DNA of 64,000 bases from Sphingobium sp. Lineage in GTDB: Bacteria; Pseudomonadota; Alphaproteobacteria; Sphingomonadales; Sphingomonadaceae. This document shows, one piece after another, positions 1 through 8,829 of this stretch. How positions within the stretch are numbered: the first letter of the stretch is position 1; each line of letters opens with the position of its first letter. The stretch is from the NCBI GenBank assembly GCA_023266575.1, contig JAHFPV010000006.1, forward strand, positions 62,001-126,000, written 5' to 3'. The notes under the pieces are model-generated. The model saw nothing but the letters and a program-made list of their open reading frames with translations. It did not search any database and was not told where the DNA came from. A program made the translations under genes and the position numbers.

Positions 1-2
1 TG

Positions 3-203
3 TTCGACAGCCGCATGGTCGGCACGGCGAGCGGCATGGCGGGCACGATCGCATGGATCGGCGGGATGCTCTTCACCCTGCTGATCGGCCAGAGCGCGGA
101 CGTGTTTGGCTATTCCCCGCTGTTCGTGATGCTAGGCGCGCTGGATATCATCGGGATGGCGACGCTTTGGCTATTGTTGCGCAATCGCCCAGGCGTTTCT
201 TAG
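3..203 (+). CDS. MFS permease, C-terminal fragment (probable hexuronate transporter)
   Basis: The reading frame is open from the window edge and ends at TAG. About 66 residues are visible, starting FDSRMVGTASG and holding the last two membrane helices (around AWIGGMLFTLLIG and LFVMLGALDIIGM). The helix-11 pattern G-x-x-x-W-x-G-G-M-L-F is common in the ACS/ExuT branch of the major facilitator family, which imports sugar acids by proton symport. The next gene is mannonate dehydratase, so hexuronate or aldonate uptake is the likely role. The substrate is inferred from context, because most of the protein lies outside the window. Confidence 0.7.
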   Translation, partial: FDSRMVGTASGMAGTIAWIGGMLFTLLIGQSADVFGYSPLFVMLGALDIIGMATLWLLLRNRPGVS

Positions 204-299
204 AGTGATCTGATCTCTTGTAAAAAAGAGGTAAGTCCAATATGGTGGGATTAAGATGGGATCGGGCGCAACGCCTGCATCAGTTTGGGGAGATCGTCA

Positions 300-1508
300 G
301 TGAAGATCATATCGGCCAAGGTCATTGTTACCTGTCCGGGGCGTAATTTCGTCACGCTCAAGATCATGACCGACCAAGGCGTTTATGGCATTGGCGATGC
401 GACCATGAACGGCCGGGAAAAGGCGGTCGTCGCCTATCTGGAGGATCATGTCGTTCCCTGTCTGATCGGCATGGACCCGCGCCGGATCGAGGATATCTGG
501 CAATATCTCTATCGTGGCGCCTATTGGCGTCGCGGCCCGGTGACAATGCGTGCGATCGCGGCAGTCGATGTGGCGCTCTGGGACATTAAGGCGAAGATGG
601 CCAATATGCCGCTATACCAGTTGCTGGGCGGTCGCAGCCGCGACGGCATCATGGTCTATGGTCATGCCAATGGCAGCGATATTGCCGAAACCGTGGACGC
701 GGTGGGTCAATATATCGATCTGGGTTACAAGGCCATTCGCGCGCAAACGGGCGTGCCCGGCATTAAGGACGCCTATGGCGTGGGCCGGGGCAAGCTGTTC
801 TACGAACCCGCCGACGCCGCTTTGCCGTCGGTCACCGGATGGGATACGCGCAAGGCGCTGAATTATGTGCCCAAGCTGTTCGAGACGCTGCGCGACACCT
901 ATGGCTTTGGCCCGCATCTGCTGCACGACGGCCATCATCGCTACACCCCGCAGGAGGCCGCCAATCTGGCCAAGATGCTGGAACCCTATCAGCTCTTTTG
1001 GCTGGAAGATGTTACCCCGGCGGAAAATCAGGAAGCCTTCAAGTTGGTTCGCCAGCATAGCGTGACGCCGCTGGCCGTGGGCGAGATTTTCAACACGATC
1101 TGGGACGCGAAGGATCTGATCCAGAATCAGCTGATCGACTATATCCGCTGCACTATCGTCAGCGCGGGCGGGGTCACGCATCTGCGTCGCATCGCCGACC
1201 TGGCTGCCCTCTATCAGATTCGCACCGGCAGCCATGGCGCGACCGACCTGTCGCCGGTCACCATGGGAACCGCGCTGCATTTCGACACCTGGGTGCCCAA
1301 TTTCGGCATCCAGGAATATATGCGCCATACCGAAGAGACCGACGCCGTATTCCCGCACGACTATCACTTCGATGCGGGTGAACTGTTCTGCGGCGAAGCG
1401 GCCGGTCATGGCGTGGATATCGACGAGGCACTGGCCGCCAAATATCCCTACAAGCCCGCCTATCTGCCGGTCGCCCGGCTGGAAGACGGCACGATGTGGA
1501 ACTGGTGA
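300..1508 (+). CDS. manD: D-mannonate dehydratase, enolase superfamily
   Basis: Converts D-mannonate to 2-keto-3-deoxygluconate in cytoplasmic hexuronate catabolism. The 402-residue protein starts [15 protein letters not shown] and ends GTMWNW, like the characterised Novosphingobium ManD. Expected active-site residues are present at Arg147, Tyr159 and His212, with metal ligands Asp210 (LLHDGHH), Glu235 (FWLED) and Glu261 (VGEIF). I chose GTG at 300 because GGGGAG lies seven bases upstream and the protein then begins like its relatives; an upstream in-frame TTG at 285 would place the Shine-Dalgarno inside the gene. It follows the permease fragment by about 100 bases. Altronate dehydratase for the galacturonate branch is encoded separately near 30.2 kb. 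Confidence 0.95.
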   Translation: MKIISAKVIVTCPGRNFVTLKIMTDQGVYGIGDATMNGREKAVVAYLEDHVVPCLIGMDPRRIEDIWQYLYRGAYWRRGPVTMRAIAAVDVALWDIKAKMANMPLYQLLGGRSRDGIMVYGHANGSDIAETVDAVGQYIDLGYKAIRAQTGVPGIKDAYGVGRGKLFYEPADAALPSVTGWDTRKALNYVPKLFETLRDTYGFGPHLLHDGHHRYTPQEAANLAKMLEPYQLFWLEDVTPAENQEAFKLVRQHSVTPLAVGEIFNTIWDAKDLIQNQLIDYIRCTIVSAGGVTHLRRIADLAALYQIRTGSHGATDLSPVTMGTALHFDTWVPNFGIQEYMRHTEETDAVFPHDYHFDAGELFCGEAAGHGVDIDEALAAKYPYKPAYLPVARLEDGTMWNW

Positions 1509-1572
1509 CGGCGGGCGCGGTCGATTGGTAAGATGACTTGCGGACGGTCCTACCTTGTGACATGCCGATGGT

Positions 1573-2325
1573 ATGGCAGAACGTTTGAAACTCTATCAGC
1601 GCGTCGCGCTTGAAATCGAGCGCGGCATTCGGGAGGGCGTGCATCAGCCGGGATCCCGACTGCCGCCCGAACGCGATCTGGCCGAACAGTTCAGCGTCAG
1701 CCGCCCGACGATCCGGGAAGCGATCATCGCGTTGGAAATCCGCCAGCTTGTCGAAGTGCGGCATGGTTCTGGTGTCTATGTCGTCGTCGCGCCGCCCAAT
1801 GTTCATGCTGCCGCAGAGCTGAACGTCGGCGCCTTCGAGCTGATCGAAGCACGCCTGATGTTTGAAGGGGAGGCGGCGGCATTGGCGGCTGCCGTCATGA
1901 CCGAAGCCGAATTGGCTGAGCTCAAAGCCATTTTGAGCCGCATGGAAGCAGCGGACCCGGCATCGGCGATCGAACTGGCGTTGGACCGTTCCTTCCATCT
2001 GATGATCGCGCAGGGCACGAAGAACAGCCTGATCGAGCAGGCCGTCGAGCATCTATGGGATTTGCGCGAATCATCGCCGCTCTGTCGCCATATGTTTGAG
2101 CAGGCGAGGCAAGGCGGCATCAATCCCAGGCCCGATGAACATAGCCGCATCTACGACGCGCTGGTGGCGCGCGACAGCGATTTGGCGCGATTAGCAATGC
2201 GGGACCATTTGACGCGGGTGTCCGAAGATCTTTTGGCTGTCACCGAGCTTGAGATGATCGAGAACGCCAGGAAAGAGATTGGTAGCAAGCGGCAGCGCTT
2301 GGCTAACGGCAGGCTGGGTCGATAG
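1573..2325 (+). CDS. GntR-family regulator, FadR subfamily
   Basis: A 250-residue transcription factor. Residues 1-75 form the winged helix-turn-helix (LPPERDLAEQFSVSRPTIREA is the classic GntR recognition region) and about 95-225 form the all-helical FCD ligand domain. It begins 64 bases after manD on the same strand, so it probably senses a hexuronate intermediate and represses the permease/manD genes, as UxuR and ExuR do. The ligand is inferred from position only. The intergenic stretch after it carries an imperfect hairpin that may end transcription. Confidence 0.85.
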   Translation: MAERLKLYQRVALEIERGIREGVHQPGSRLPPERDLAEQFSVSRPTIREAIIALEIRQLVEVRHGSGVYVVVAPPNVHAAAELNVGAFELIEARLMFEGEAAALAAAVMTEAELAELKAILSRMEAADPASAIELALDRSFHLMIAQGTKNSLIEQAVEHLWDLRESSPLCRHMFEQARQGGINPRPDEHSRIYDALVARDSDLARLAMRDHLTRVSEDLLAVTELEMIENARKEIGSKRQRLANGRLGR

Positions 2326-2385
2326 CTGGTGATATCTCGCGTTAAAACTGAGAGTCGTTCGCCAATAATGATCTGCTCCTGCTTA

Positions 2386-2418
2386 GTGGCCCAGAGACTA
2401 TCATAGCCTCTGAGCCAC
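2386..2418 (+). terminator. possible terminator hairpin after the GntR gene
   Basis: GTGGC-CC-AGAG is mirrored by CTCT-GA-GCCAC across an 11-base loop, leaving two mismatched positions in each arm. There is no T-run, so factor-independent termination is doubtful. It is the only clear structure between the regulator stop and the larger palindrome downstream. Confidence 0.3.
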
Positions 2419-2575
2419 CAGATCACGTTGCTCCGGAGGCATCATTTCACATGGTGCTGTGGACGGCGAGAATGGACGATTATTGGCGCCACTGTTGTCG
2501 ATGTGATCCGGCATTGCTGCGGGAGTGTTCGAAACGGAGGGTGTTTGCACCTTTTGAAAAGAGAATCTGTAAGTC

Positions 2576-2622
2576 TGCGCCATTCCGCAATCGATTGTTG
2601 CAATCGTTTGCGGAATGGCGCA
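2576..2622. promoter_or_regulatory. 47-nt near-perfect palindrome upstream of a TonB receptor
   Basis: Two 22-base arms (2576-2597 and 2601-2622) are inverted with one mismatch around the three-base loop TTG. The core holds two direct copies of GCAATCG with a 13-base period (2587-2593 and 2600-2606). The element ends 55 bases before the receptor ATG at 2678. It could be a double operator for a LacI/GntR-type repressor or an RNA hairpin in the leader; the sequence does not decide. The rest of 2326-2677 shows no gene that I can support. Confidence 0.55.
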
Positions 2623-2677
2623 TAGAGCCTCTGGTAATAGGTCACCGCAAACGGTCGACCATTTCAGGAGGGGTTGT

Positions 2678-5152
2678 ATGAAAAGAGCATCATATCTGCT
2701 GGCTACCGTTGCGTTGGTGGCGATTTCGTCGGTTTCGGCATCGGCCCAGGACGTCGCGGCGGAAGCGCCGGCTGCTGACGCACCGACCGGCAACAGCAGC
2801 AGTGACATCATCGTCACCGGGACCTCGCGCCCCGAACGTCGTCTGACGACCAGCATCTCGGTCAGCGCGCTGGACGCTACCCAGATTTCGCGCGCTGCGC
2901 CGCTTGGCAGTGCGGACCTTGTTCGCAACGTGCCGGGCCTTCGGTCTGAATCGTCGGGTGGTGAGGGCAATGCCAATATCGCTGTGCGCGGTTTGCCGGT
3001 CGCGAGTGGTGGCGCGAAATTCGTCCAGTTTCAGGAAGATGGCCTTCCGGTTCTGAACTTCGGCGATATCGCCTTTGCGACCGCTGACGCTTTTGTGCGG
3101 CCTGACAATAATGTGCAGCGGGTCGAAGTCGTCCGTGGCGGTTCCGCATCCACCTTCACCAGCAATGCGCCAGGCGCGATCATCAACTTCATCAGCAAGA
3201 CGGGCAAGACCGAAGGCGGCAGCATTTCGCTGACCAAAGGTATCGATTTTGATCGTACCCGCATCGACGCGGATTATGGCGCGCCGCTGGGTGAAAACTG
3301 GAGTTTCCATATCGGCGGCTTCTACCGCATCGGCGATGGCGTGAAGAAGATCGGCTACAACGCCGAGAATGGCGGCCAGATCAAGGCGAACATCACCCGC
3401 AATTTCTCCAATGGCTTTCTGCGCCTCAACTTCAAATATCTGGATGACAGGGCGCCTGCCTATATTCCCGTGCCGATCCGCAATACCGGCACCAACAGCA
3501 ATCCCAAATTCAGCGGCTTCCCGAATTTCGATCCCAAAAAGGATCCGATCCAGTCCCCTTATCTTCGTTCGGATCTGGCGATCGGGGCTGATGGCAACCG
3601 CATCCGCACCGACGTTGCGGACGGATACCGGACCAAAGTGCGCGGCATCGGTGGCGAAGCCTCGTTCGATCTGGGCGACGGCTGGAAGGTTGAGGACAAG
3701 TTCAACGTCGCCAAGAATTTCGGCGGCTTCACCACGCCTTATGCGGCCAATGTCGCGCCGGCCGGTTCCTTTGTCACGTCGCTTGGCGGCGTCGGCGGCA
3801 CGTTGCGCTACGCCAATGGTCCAAATGCAGGGCAGGTGATTGCAAATCCTGCCGCGCTCAACGGCAATGGCCTGGCAACCACGGTTCATCTGTTCAACGT
3901 GACGCTCGATGATTTCACCAACGCGACCAACATCCTGACCCTTTCCCGCAATTTTGACGGCGGCGGTCTGGGCACGGGGTCGGTGACTCTTGGCTATTTC
4001 AAATCCTATCAGGCCGTCGAGATGGATTGGCACTGGAACAGCTATCTCCAGGAAGTCAGCGGCAACAAGCCCGCCCTGCTCGATGTCTATAATGCCGGTG
4101 GCCAGCCGGTCACCCAGAACGGCCTGGTCGCCTATGGCGAGCCGCTCTGGGGCAATTGCTGCGTGCGCAAATATGATGTCGATTACACGATCGATGCCCC
4201 CTATATCGCCGCAACCTGGAAGACTGGCCGTCTCAACATCGACGGCAGTGTGCGCTTCAACAGTTCCAAGGCCGACGGCACTTACGCCACAAATACGGGC
4301 GTCAGCACGATCGACGTCAATCAGGATGGTGTGATCCAGACGCCGGAGCTGTCCGTCCCGGTGGTCAATCTGCCCGCCGCCAAATCGGTAAATTATCGCA
4401 AAAATTATTTCACATGGTCAGTCGGCGCGAATTTCGAGATCCAGAACGATCTTGCGCTCTTTGCACGGGTCAGCCGTGGTGCGCGTTTCAATGCCGACCG
4501 TGTTCTGTTCGGCGGTGGCGTCCGTGACGATGGCAGCATTGCCGACAAGATTGCGGTCAATTTTGTGAACCAGCAGGAAGCAGGCGTGAAGTTCCGTTCC
4601 GGCGGTATCTTTGCCAACGTTACGGCATTCCGCGCGACGACCGCCGAAGCAAACGAGATCATCATCCCGCAGCAGCAGGTGATCAACAACAAATATCGCT
4701 CTTATGGCGTCGAACTGGAAGCCGGTTTTGACTATGGCATATTCCACCTGACCGGTGGGGCAACCTACACCCATGCCCGGATCACCGAGAGTGAGGTGTC
4801 GCCCGCGCTCAACGGCAATACCCCTTATCGGCAGGCCGCGCTCATTTTCCAGGCCAGCCCGTCCATCGTGCTGGATCGCTTTTCCCTTGGCGCGAACATC
4901 ATCGGCACCACTTCATCCTATGCTTCGGATGCGAATCAACTCAAGATACCGGGCTATGTGCTGACCGGTGCCTTTGCATCCTATTCGATCACGCCGGACC
5001 TGCGCGTATCGGTGAATGCGCAAAACATCTTCAACGTTCTGGCGATCACCGAGCTGGGCATGTCGACCGACACCCTCCCGGCAAACGGGATCAATACGGC
5101 GCGCGCCTTCCCTGGCCGCAACATCAGTGCAACGGTTAGCTTCCAGTTCTGA
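2678..5152 (+). CDS. TonB-dependent outer-membrane receptor
   Basis: An 824-residue outer-membrane transporter. It starts with a Sec signal peptide (MKRASYLLATVALVA...ASAQ). The plug domain follows (DIIVTGTSRPERRLTTSISV, then VEVVRGGSASTF), and the barrel ends in the aromatic SFQF expected for BAM insertion. ATG 2678 is preceded by AGGAGGGG, and only from this codon is a signal peptide obtained. The plug resembles carbohydrate- or metabolite-type receptors more than siderophore receptors. Its neighbours are hexuronate genes upstream and a broken alpha-galactosidase downstream, so a plant oligosaccharide substrate is plausible but unproven. A strong terminator follows directly. Confidence 0.9.
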   Translation: MKRASYLLATVALVAISSVSASAQDVAAEAPAADAPTGNSSSDIIVTGTSRPERRLTTSISVSALDATQISRAAPLGSADLVRNVPGLRSESSGGEGNANIAVRGLPVASGGAKFVQFQEDGLPVLNFGDIAFATADAFVRPDNNVQRVEVVRGGSASTFTSNAPGAIINFISKTGKTEGGSISLTKGIDFDRTRIDADYGAPLGENWSFHIGGFYRIGDGVKKIGYNAENGGQIKANITRNFSNGFLRLNFKYLDDRAPAYIPVPIRNTGTNSNPKFSGFPNFDPKKDPIQSPYLRSDLAIGADGNRIRTDVADGYRTKVRGIGGEASFDLGDGWKVEDKFNVAKNFGGFTTPYAANVAPAGSFVTSLGGVGGTLRYANGPNAGQVIANPAALNGNGLATTVHLFNVTLDDFTNATNILTLSRNFDGGGLGTGSVTLGYFKSYQAVEMDWHWNSYLQEVSGNKPALLDVYNAGGQPVTQNGLVAYGEPLWGNCCVRKYDVDYTIDAPYIAATWKTGRLNIDGSVRFNSSKADGTYATNTGVSTIDVNQDGVIQTPELSVPVVNLPAAKSVNYRKNYFTWSVGANFEIQNDLALFARVSRGARFNADRVLFGGGVRDDGSIADKIAVNFVNQQEAGVKFRSGGIFANVTAFRATTAEANEIIIPQQQVINNKYRSYGVELEAGFDYGIFHLTGGATYTHARITESEVSPALNGNTPYRQAALIFQASPSIVLDRFSLGANIIGTTSSYASDANQLKIPGYVLTGAFASYSITPDLRVSVNAQNIFNVLAITELGMSTDTLPANGINTARAFPGRNISATVSFQF

Positions 5153-5159
5153 CGATAAT

Positions 5160-5204
5160 ATAGGCTGCGCGTCCCAGTCAGCTTGGCCGGGACGCGCAGC
5201 CTAT
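5160..5204 (+). terminator. rho-independent terminator after the TonB receptor
   Basis: Perfect 16-bp stem (5160-5175 with 5189-5204) around a 13-base loop, followed by TTTTG. It begins eight bases after the receptor stop codon and separates it from the alpha-galactosidase remnant. Confidence 0.85.
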
Positions 5205-5223
5205 TTTGAAAGGAGTAAGAGCC

Positions 5224-5941
5224 ATGGCTTTGCGCACCGCCTGGGGAACGATCGGCATCGCTCTGGCCTGCCTTGCCCTGCCATCGGCCCTGTCGCCCCT
5301 CAACGCCCGGCTGAAGGAAGGTCAGGCGACCAAGCCGATGGCAGGGCTTGCAGGACACTGGCTGGTGGTCCCGCGCCGCACACCGGAATCGATCGCCATT
5401 GGTGGCATTCCTCGCTCCTTCATCCTTTCGAAGGACGGTTCGGCTGTAACGGGCGAGTTCCGTTTCAATGGTTGGGTCTATCCGATCACCAACATGGTGG
5501 CCCGCCCCGACGGCTTTGCCTTCGATCTGGAGGGCAAGCCGCCCTTTACGAAAATGCGGGCAAAGCTGTCTGAGGATGGCAGATATCTTGACGTCTGGAT
5601 TGGCGACGACGTCGTCGGCGTTGCGCCATTCCTGGCGAGGCGCGTGACGGCCAGGGAACTGGCGGCTGTCGAACATACTGCACCACGGCCTGACAATATG
5701 ACCAAACTGGCCTTGCCGCCATTGCAACATGTCGGCGTCAAAAATCTGGCACCGACCCCTCCCATGGGCTGGAACAGCTGGAATGTGTTTCGCGAGGCCG
5801 TGATGACAAGGCGGTGCGCGCCATGGCGGATGCGCTGGTATCCAGCGGCTTGCGCGACGCTGGCTATCGTTATGTCACGATCGATGACGGTTGGCAGGGC
5901 AAGAGCGTGACGCCAGAGGCGTGCTGGTCGTCAGATGGTAA
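5224..5941 (+). pseudogene. GH27-type alpha-galactosidase, frameshifted and truncated
   Basis: ATG 5224 follows AAGGAG. The frame encodes a signal peptide, an N-terminal beta-rich segment (HWLVVPRRTPESIAIGGIPR) and the first GH27 strand motif, PPMGWNSWNVF. Near 5800 the family frame shifts: the next frame continues as DDKAVRAMADALVSSGLRD, then YVTIDDGWQGK, which is the canonical GH27 continuation. A second shift near 5910 would restore RDARGVL, after which the family sequence stops. The catalytic Asp pair and the barrel's C-terminal half are absent, so the gene cannot yield active enzyme. It is a decayed galactoside hydrolase that may once have worked with the receptor upstream. A sequencing error could explain one shift but not the missing 3' two-thirds. 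Confidence 0.8.
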
Positions 5942-5967
5942 CGCATCAATTTCCAAATTGATGCGTT
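5940..5967. terminator. bidirectional terminator between convergent units
   Basis: Perfect 13-base inverted repeat (5940-5952 with 5955-5967) with a CC centre, rich in A and T, lying between the alpha-galactosidase remnant and the end of the oppositely oriented GntR gene. TTTTG follows on the plus strand. Confidence 0.6.
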
Positions 5968-5972
5968 TTGTG

Positions 5973-6647
5973 TCATCTCAAGCCGAATAATTTTCCCCTC
6001 AACGAAACCAGATGCGTGCGCATACAGGTTTCCGCAGCGACCGGATCGTGGCGCTCGATGGCGTCGACGACGGCCCGGTGCTGCTCATCCGTGTCCTCCT
6101 TCGGGCCGACTTCACCGCCGAAAACCTGTTCGATCCGCCGATCCAGCGTCATCCTGATCTGCGCTCGCAACGTGTCATAGAGCAGCAGCAGAAGCATATT
6201 ATGGCTTGCCTGGGCGATGATGCGGTGCAGCCGCTCATCCAGCCTTTTCCAGCTTAGCAACGATTCCGATTGGTCCATATCTTTCAGGCACGCCTGCATC
6301 AGCGCCAGATCCTCCGGTGTGGCGTGGATCGCCGCCTGCGCCGCGAGTTGCGGTTCCAACAGGGTGCGCGCCTGAAGAATATCGTCGACGCTGAAGGACG
6401 CAGAAAGCTGCGGCGTTTCGATCATTTGCCGGGGACCGACGAACGTGCCTTTCCCGACATGCCGCCAGATCGCGCCCTCATCCTCCAGCTTTTTCAGGAG
6501 CGTGCGCAACCGCCCGCGCGACACGCCAAGTGTCTCGCTCAGCCGGGGTTCGGGCGGCAGGCGCGCCTCGCCCCGTTCGATCGTGTGGTCCAGCAGCGCT
6601 CGAAGCCGTCCAAGGTCGCTATCCGTCAAATCATCCTCCTGCCGCAC
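5973..6647 (-). CDS. GntR-family regulator with FCD domain
   Basis: A regulator of up to 224 residues with a winged HTH (LPPEPRLSETLGVSRGRLRT) and an FCD domain from about residue 75. It is divergent from the ornithine cyclodeaminase-family operon at 6772 and most likely controls it. The annotated frame opens at GTG 6647, but AGGAGG sits inside its first codons and is followed four bases later by TTG at 6629, which may be the true start and would give 218 residues. Its C-terminus faces the terminator at 5940-5967. The ligand is unknown; a proline- or ornithine-like metabolite is a guess from the neighbours. Confidence 0.82.
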   Translation of the reverse strand: MRQEDDLTDSDLGRLRALLDHTIERGEARLPPEPRLSETLGVSRGRLRTLLKKLEDEGAIWRHVGKGTFVGPRQMIETPQLSASFSVDDILQARTLLEPQLAAQAAIHATPEDLALMQACLKDMDQSESLLSWKRLDERLHRIIAQASHNMLLLLLYDTLRAQIRMTLDRRIEQVFGGEVGPKEDTDEQHRAVVDAIERHDPVAAETCMRTHLVSLRGKLFGLR

Positions 6648-6679
6648 CAGCCTATATCATCGCATTTTGTGTCGGGTAA

Positions 6680-6726
6680 ACTAATCAATAATATAATTGA
6701 CACATATTAATACGAATATTAATCAG
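6680..6726 (+). promoter_or_regulatory. AT-rich divergent promoter/operator region
   Basis: A 47-base AT-rich stretch stands out in the GC-rich surroundings between the GntR gene and the operon at 6772. It contains TTGACA at 6697-6702 with TATTAA/TAATCA about 15-17 bases downstream, and repeated TAAT blocks that could be half-sites for the divergent repressor. Confidence 0.4.
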
Positions 6727-6771
6727 ATGGGCGCAGGCCGATTCCATGTCGGCGCGACAGGAGCATGAGCG

Positions 6772-7779
6772 TTGCCCGATCCACAGATTCCCACGACAAT
6801 TCTTCTCTCCGACGCCGACGTCCGCACCGCCTTCGACTGGCAGGCAGCCGTGGAGGCCTTGCGACTGGCCTATGCGGGGGATGTGTCTGACGCCCAGTTC
6901 CCGCCGCGCACCATGGCGCGCGGCGATGGATTATGGCTTCGCGCTTTGTCCGGCATCATGCCGGGACAGGCCGTTCTGGGTGCCAAGCTGATCGCCGCAT
7001 CGCCCAGGGCGCAGGCGGCGTCCTACCTGATCTCGCTGTTCGACGGTCAAACCATGGCGCTCCTTGCGCTGCTGGACGGCAATGCCATCACCGGCTTCCG
7101 CACCGCTGCGACATCCGCACTGGCGGCACGTCAGCTTTCCTCCGTCGATGCGCCCAACGTCGCCGTGATTGGCTCGGGGTTCGAAGCGCGCGCGCATCTG
7201 GAGGCGATGGCCCGTTCCGGCCCGCTGGGTGCGATCAGCGTTTACAGCCCTCGTGAGACGAGCAGGACTGCCTTTTGCGAAGCGATGGCGGCCGAGGGCA
7301 TCGTCGTGACGGCGGCGGATAGCGCGCAGGCTGCGGTTGAGGTCAGCGATCTCATCATCTGCGCCGCCCGGTCCCGCGACGAAACGCCGACGATCCTGGG
7401 GCGCTGGCTCCGGCCCGGCATGACCGTCATTTCCATCGGCTCCACATTGCCGGAACAGCGCGAACTGGACCCCGAAGCGATTGCGCGCCCCGACCTGATC
7501 GTCGCGGACATGGTGGAGGAAGTCGCGCACGATACGGGCGACATGATCGCGGCAAAGGATGCCGGGGTCATATTCGCGGACCGGCTGGTTTCCCTGACCG
7601 ACATTGTGTCGGGTCGGCATCCGGGGCGCACCGATGCCGGACAGATCATCCTCTACAAGTCGGTAGGTGCGGCCATGCAGGATCTTGCCGTCGCGCATCT
7701 GTGTGTCGAACGCGCACGCGCCGCCGACATCGGCACCGTCATCGCTGCCCCCATCCTGCCCGTGAACAAGGGCAAATAA
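6772..7779 (+). CDS. ornithine cyclodeaminase / mu-crystallin family protein
   Basis: A 335-residue protein with the OCD/mu-crystallin fold: an N-terminal dimerisation part and a Rossmann domain (NVAVIGSGFEARAHLEAM near residues 125-142). Members catalyse ornithine cyclodeamination or NAD(P)H-dependent reduction of cyclic imines such as 1-pyrroline-2-carboxylate. TTG at 6772 is chosen because CAGGAG lies eight bases upstream and the nearby ATG at 6765 is out of frame. It is first in an operon with a DapA-family protein and an aldehyde dehydrogenase. That set resembles hydroxyproline or pyrroline-carboxylate catabolism, in which the OCD member acts as an imine reductase. No racemase, epimerase or amino-acid oxidase is visible, so the pathway is unproven. 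Confidence 0.8.
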   Translation: MPDPQIPTTILLSDADVRTAFDWQAAVEALRLAYAGDVSDAQFPPRTMARGDGLWLRALSGIMPGQAVLGAKLIAASPRAQAASYLISLFDGQTMALLALLDGNAITGFRTAATSALAARQLSSVDAPNVAVIGSGFEARAHLEAMARSGPLGAISVYSPRETSRTAFCEAMAAEGIVVTAADSAQAAVEVSDLIICAARSRDETPTILGRWLRPGMTVISIGSTLPEQRELDPEAIARPDLIVADMVEEVAHDTGDMIAAKDAGVIFADRLVSLTDIVSGRHPGRTDAGQIILYKSVGAAMQDLAVAHLCVERARAADIGTVIAAPILPVNKGK

Positions 7780-7807
7780 TCCATAGTCTCACTTCGGAGT
7801 GTCCGAC

Positions 7808-8818
7808 ATGCCCAGTTATACCCTATCCGAAGCCCGGTCATGGGCACGCGAAAAGATGCTCGGCGTCGCCAATGTGGTGATCCCGACCATGACGGGGGAC
7901 TTTACCGCGCTTAACGAAGCTGCAGCGCGACATGACGTCGAAACGACCATCAATCATGGTTTTGTCGGCGCGCTTGCCTGTTCCGAAGTCGTGATCTCCA
8001 TGGAGGAATATCGCCGCTTCATCGAGGTGATGGTGGAGCAGGCGGCGGGGCGCATCTTCGTTGTCCATCACGCCGTGTTCAACACGCTGGAGGACAATAT
8101 CGCGGCTGCGCGTCTGGCTTCCGAAGCTGGCGCGGAACTGGTGCTGCTTGGTTATCCGCCCTATTTCTATCCCAAATCGCTGGAAGAAGTTTATGCCTAT
8201 ACTAGGGCATTTTGCGACGCGACCGACCTCGCCGTGATGCTATTCCCTATCCCGACCTGGGGTTTTGGCCGGTTCAGTCCCATCGACATGCCGGTCGATC
8301 TGTTGCGCCGACTGGTCGACGATTGCCCCAATGTCGTCGCGATCAAGGCGGAAGGCGGGATGCCGCATATCATGGGTCCGATAGAGGTGCAGCGCGCCTT
8401 CCATGAAGAGGTCGTCATCTCCTTTCCGATGGAACATGAATTTATACCGCTGGCCCAACTGATCGACGTGCCCTTTTGCGGCACCAATTTTTCCGCCTTT
8501 TTCGGACCGGTCCTGCCGCAGATCTTCACAATGATCCGCCACGGACGCTTTGACGAAGCGACAGCGGCGTTTCATCGTATCGATCCCGCGCGCAAGGCGT
8601 TCGCCAGCGTCCCGCAGGCGGGCAACGGTCTGATCAACCGGATGATGTGGAAATATGAAGGCTGGCTTCAGGGCTATAATGGCGGGCCACTGCGGCACCC
8701 GACAGCGCGTGTATATCAACGCGATATGGTGGCGCTGCGGCGCGGGCAGGAGGCTGCGGGGCTGAACCCGACACAGGACGCCGACGACCTGTTCTTCCTT
8801 GGCCGTAACCCAGCCTGA
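7808..8818 (+). CDS. dihydrodipicolinate synthase-family aldolase/dehydratase
   Basis: A 336-residue TIM-barrel protein of the DapA/NAL superfamily. The Schiff-base lysine is visible in VVAIKAEGG. The usual YNxP tyrosine segment is replaced by MLFPIPTWG, so the canonical proton-relay tyrosine appears to be phenylalanine; this argues against lysine biosynthesis and for a catabolic lyase, dehydratase or deaminase. ATG 7808 is preferred over GTG 7799 because CGGAG lies eight bases before the ATG. It lies 28 bases after the OCD-family gene and 11 bases before the aldehyde dehydrogenase. In 4-hydroxyproline and hexarate pathways a DapA homologue makes 2-oxoglutarate semialdehyde for such a dehydrogenase. 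Confidence 0.83.
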   Translation: MPSYTLSEARSWAREKMLGVANVVIPTMTGDFTALNEAAARHDVETTINHGFVGALACSEVVISMEEYRRFIEVMVEQAAGRIFVVHHAVFNTLEDNIAAARLASEAGAELVLLGYPPYFYPKSLEEVYAYTRAFCDATDLAVMLFPIPTWGFGRFSPIDMPVDLLRRLVDDCPNVVAIKAEGGMPHIMGPIEVQRAFHEEVVISFPMEHEFIPLAQLIDVPFCGTNFSAFFGPVLPQIFTMIRHGRFDEATAAFHRIDPARKAFASVPQAGNGLINRMMWKYEGWLQGYNGGPLRHPTARVYQRDMVALRRGQEAAGLNPTQDADDLFFLGRNPA

Positions 8819-8829
8819 AAGGCCCAGTC

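Noticed and set aside
2615-2677. Upstream extension of the TonB receptor at 2678
   Set aside because: The extension lies on the palindrome and gives no signal peptide at its N-terminus; AGGAGGGG marks ATG 2678.
6765-6890. ATG at 6765 as start of the cyclodeaminase-family gene
   Set aside because: It is out of frame with the family protein and soon stops; TTG 6772 gives the correct frame and spacing.
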